In this document: piece by piece, positions 45,777-47,813 of the stretch | How the letters are laid out: each line of letters opens with the position of its first letter | Position numbering within the stretch: position 1 is the first letter of the stretch | Origin: an uncultured Anaerobiospirillum sp. | GTDB lineage: Bacteria > Pseudomonadota > Gammaproteobacteria > Enterobacterales > Succinivibrionaceae | Reading direction: 5' to 3' | Length of the DNA: 47,813 nt | NCBI GenBank assembly: GCA_944390115.1 | Contig: CALXOW010000020.1 | Span: 1-47,813, forward strand | Notes under the pieces: model-generated | Seen by the model: only the letters and a program-made list of their open reading frames with translations | What the model was told of the DNA's origin: nothing | Databases searched by the model: none | Translations under genes and position numbers: made by a program

Positions 45777-47813
45777 TCAAGCTCTTGTTTTCTTTATTTG
45801 CAACCAAGCTCGCATGCCCCAACGCCAATCATGGTCCTTGAGGTCATGCTTGCTTGGACGCAAAGTCTCTTTGACCAAATCAGGGCAAAGTCCCTTATCC
45901 CGCAGATGTTTCATGGTGTAGTAGTAGGCCTTCATAAATGCCGCCCAATCGGCCCGGCAGGTGGCCACATCCACATCATTGAGCACCTTACTTTTAGACT
46001 TACCGCTCTTGCGTTCCTTGGTCTTGCCTTTATCAGGGATGAGTTTTTCATTATAAACAGCATGCATTAAAGTAAATGCTGCCATAAAGTCACGTTGAAC
46101 CCATACCTTAATATCATGGTCAAGACCATTGACCGCACTAGGCACCAGCACTTGCTTATAACGCTGCGAGAGCCCACCTTCAAGCTTGTTAAAAGCTTGC
46201 GGCGTAGCTTCTAGCAGTGGATTGCGTTGAGTGGCTTTAAGCAGCTGGGTCGGAGCTTCAACCAAAATTCCACCCTGCTTGGCTAGTATGGTCTTATAAG
46301 TCTGGATAAAGGAGGCAGGTGCAGCACGACCAATCGCAGCCCCAAAACGAGACCGCTTTTGGGCCGGCATACGCTCTGCTTTGCTCTGATTAGTCTTATT
46401 TGATTGGACAGGAGCACCGGATGTACGGCGCTGTGCCCGGTTTAATGTAGCGGCCGTTGCCTTGGACTTGACCGAAGCACTCTTTGCGGAAGCTTTATCT
46501 CTTGCTGACTCTTGATTTTTTGCATATGTACCTGTGACACGGTGAGAACTAGTGCCTGAGGTGGCGCTCTGGGCGCTCTTATTACTTCTATGGTGAGTCT
46601 GAAGCGATAAATCCTCTTGATCAAATTGTACTTGATGCATTTCCCGCTGCATCGCCGCCGAATTTCTTTCTCCTCCGTTTTGTAATGGGTTGATTCTCGC
46701 ACATTCGGCGAGACTGTGATAATTCATTTGCTCTGTGATTACAATACCACCCAAAGGTAAAAGTTTGTAAATAAGCTTCAAGTGCGCATCGTGACGGAAT
46801 TGTGCGATTTTACGATTATCTTCGCGTAAAACATTTAATAGGCGTAACGCCTTATTATCGTACCACTCCTTAATATAGCCAAATTTGGCATAAACCTCAG
46901 CGTCGCTGAGACGACGGCCGTGAGCGTCGTAAAATCTCGGGTTAATCTTGGCCATGTACTTGTTATAAGCACGCTGGTCCTGTTGCGTCTTGCGTAGCAG
47001 ACTCTTCCACTGTTGCACTCTTCTCTTAGTGTTGAGCTGCAGAAAGTCCTCGTATAACAGAGTGAACTTTTTTCCATCAAATGACAGCACAGCAACGGTC
47101 TGGAGGCTCAGATCAAGCGCCACCACTCGCTTGAGCCATGCTTCCTTACCGGCATTTTTGTTATTGCCCTTGGCTTTATCTTTGTTGCTCTCAACGCCAT
47201 TGACTTTATTGTTTTTACGTTTAACGCCATTGGCTTTGTTATTTAAGACTTCAAAGATCTGCTCCACCTTGTTGGACAGATTTTCAGGCTGACCAGGAAT
47301 GCAACTATACACCGCAAGGCGCTTGCACAAGCGGCCATTATTAGTGTGCAAGGTTTGATAGACAATTTTGATATTTTGGAGATTAATTTCTCCATTCTTA
47401 TCTTTTAATTTCTGCCAAACCAGGTCAGGATGCTTTTTATTGCCAAAGTCAAGTTCACAGCTTATATTGTGAAATAAGCCATCAGCCCCGAGTACTTTAC
47501 CGTGGAAGGTTCCTTGGATTATTTCCTCTGCCGTTGTTGGTAAGGTGAATTTAAGGCACGAGCCAGCTCTATTAAATTGGCTGGTAAAGACGCAGCAGTT
47601 CTTAGGGTTACGGTACTCGGTGGTGTATGAGGCATAGTTGAGGCGGTCAGACGATGGAGCGCGCGAGACGAGCTTGCGCGTGCTAACTGCTTGCTTTGCC
47701 GCACTATTGTCCTTGGTTGGAGTCGGGTCAGCCGGAACCTCCACGATGAGGTGATGCTTTTGGCGATACTTATCTCTCAGTTGGGCAAATTCAACTGGGT
47801 TCCACCGTGCTTT
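45777..47813 (-). CDS. TnpB-family RuvC protein without zinc ribbon, 5'-truncated by the window edge
   Basis: The frame is open to base 47813, so the true start lies outside the window. A GTG at 47744 is only the first start-like codon inside it, and sequence before it (ARWNPVEFAQLRDKYRQKHH) also looks coding. Counting from that GTG (655 residues), RuvC-I is VVALDLSLQTVAVL (Asp211), RuvC-II is GIVITEQMNYHSLAE (Glu338) and RuvC-III is VQRDFMAAFTLM (Asp552). The helices between I and II and GAAIGRAAPASFIQTYKTIL match the IS605 OrfB/TnpB pattern. The zinc ribbon (CxxC...CxxC) normally just before RuvC-III is missing: 498-550 has no cysteine. A basic Ser/Ala/Lys-rich insert of about 110 residues (352-465) and an Asn/Lys-rich linker (168-200) are extra. 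No tnpA is adjacent. Either a diverged TnpB or a domesticated relative. Confidence 0.72.
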   Translation of the reverse strand, partial: KARWNPVEFAQLRDKYRQKHHLIVEVPADPTPTKDNSAAKQAVSTRKLVSRAPSSDRLNYASYTTEYRNPKNCCVFTSQFNRAGSCLKFTLPTTAEEIIQGTFHGKVLGADGLFHNISCELDFGNKKHPDLVWQKLKDKNGEINLQNIKIVYQTLHTNNGRLCKRLAVYSCIPGQPENLSNKVEQIFEVLNNKANGVKRKNNKVNGVESNKDKAKGNNKNAGKEAWLKRVVALDLSLQTVAVLSFDGKKFTLLYEDFLQLNTKRRVQQWKSLLRKTQQDQRAYNKYMAKINPRFYDAHGRRLSDAEVYAKFGYIKEWYDNKALRLLNVLREDNRKIAQFRHDAHLKLIYKLLPLGGIVITEQMNYHSLAECARINPLQNGGERNSAAMQREMHQVQFDQEDLSLQTHHRSNKSAQSATSGTSSHRVTGTYAKNQESARDKASAKSASVKSKATAATLNRAQRRTSGAPVQSNKTNQSKAERMPAQKRSRFGAAIGRAAPASFIQTYKTILAKQGGILVEAPTQLLKATQRNPLLEATPQAFNKLEGGLSQRYKQVLVPSAVNGLDHDIKVWVQRDFMAAFTLMHAVYNEKLIPDKGKTKERKSGKSKSKVLNDVDVATCRADWAAFMKAYYYTMKHLRDKGLCPDLVKETLRPSKHDLKDHDWRWGMRAWLQIKKTRA

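Overview
The window reads as chromosome of a gammaproteobacterium. Nearly every housekeeping protein (TypA, RecG, PssA, PrlC, MenA, RNase II, TrkA/TrkH, RsmB, Fmt, Def, PurE, TsaC, AroE, RsmJ, GlmU, Lgt, NtrB, NtrC) aligns by eye with its E. coli counterpart, and several E. coli gene orders survive: ntrB-ntrC near typA and yihY; def-fmt-rsmB-trkA; yrdD-tsaC-aroE. Menaquinone synthesis (menA), Ala/Glu/Thr-rich low-complexity extensions and OMEGA-type proteins would fit an anaerobic, host-associated lineage such as Succinivibrionaceae. That placement is inference only.

Layout. 1-3.9 kb: ntrC and ntrB (minus), then a 1 kb gap with NtrC-like operator sites but no glnA. 3.9-11 kb: typA (minus), yihY (plus), and a giant AsmA-like protein whose tail is a repeat array. 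11.3-17.5 kb (minus): recG, the 3' remnant of an MFS transporter gene, pssA, and a three-domain Xaa-Pro aminopeptidase. 18-23.5 kb: prlC (plus), menA (minus), rnb (plus). 23.7-30.4 kb is a minus-strand cluster in the order def, fmt, rsmB, an orphan PLMP-domain gene, trkA, trkH. 30.6-38.2 kb is plus strand: an EptA/CptA-like transferase with a long extra C-terminal region, a yrdD-like zinc-ribbon protein, purE, tsaC, aroE, rsmJ and a small secreted protein. 38.2-47.8 kb is minus strand: an orphan ModA-like binding protein, a small unknown protein, a GPH-type sugar symporter fused to a PTS EIIA domain, glmU, lgt, and a TnpB-like protein running off the window edge.

Most interesting points. (1) A stand-alone protein at 26590-27159 carries the PLMP domain that otherwise begins IscB/IsrB/IshB proteins; here it is followed by a basic Gln/Gly/Lys/Pro-rich tail inside the rsmB-trkA operon. 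(2) The TnpB-family protein at the right edge keeps the RuvC D-E-D residues but has lost the zinc-ribbon cysteines, and dyad-rich AT-rich DNA lies beyond its 3' end, where TnpB guide RNAs usually lie. (3) NtrC keeps its receiver and DNA-binding helix-turn-helix but lacks the GAFTGA loop, the Walker A lysine and the Walker B aspartate, so it is unlikely to be a sigma-54 activator; NtrC-like sites nevertheless remain upstream of ntrB. (4) A compact three-way-junction dyad lies in the leader of the symporter-EIIA gene.

No tRNA, rRNA, CRISPR array or complete insertion sequence was recognised. All family assignments come from reading motifs, not from database searches.
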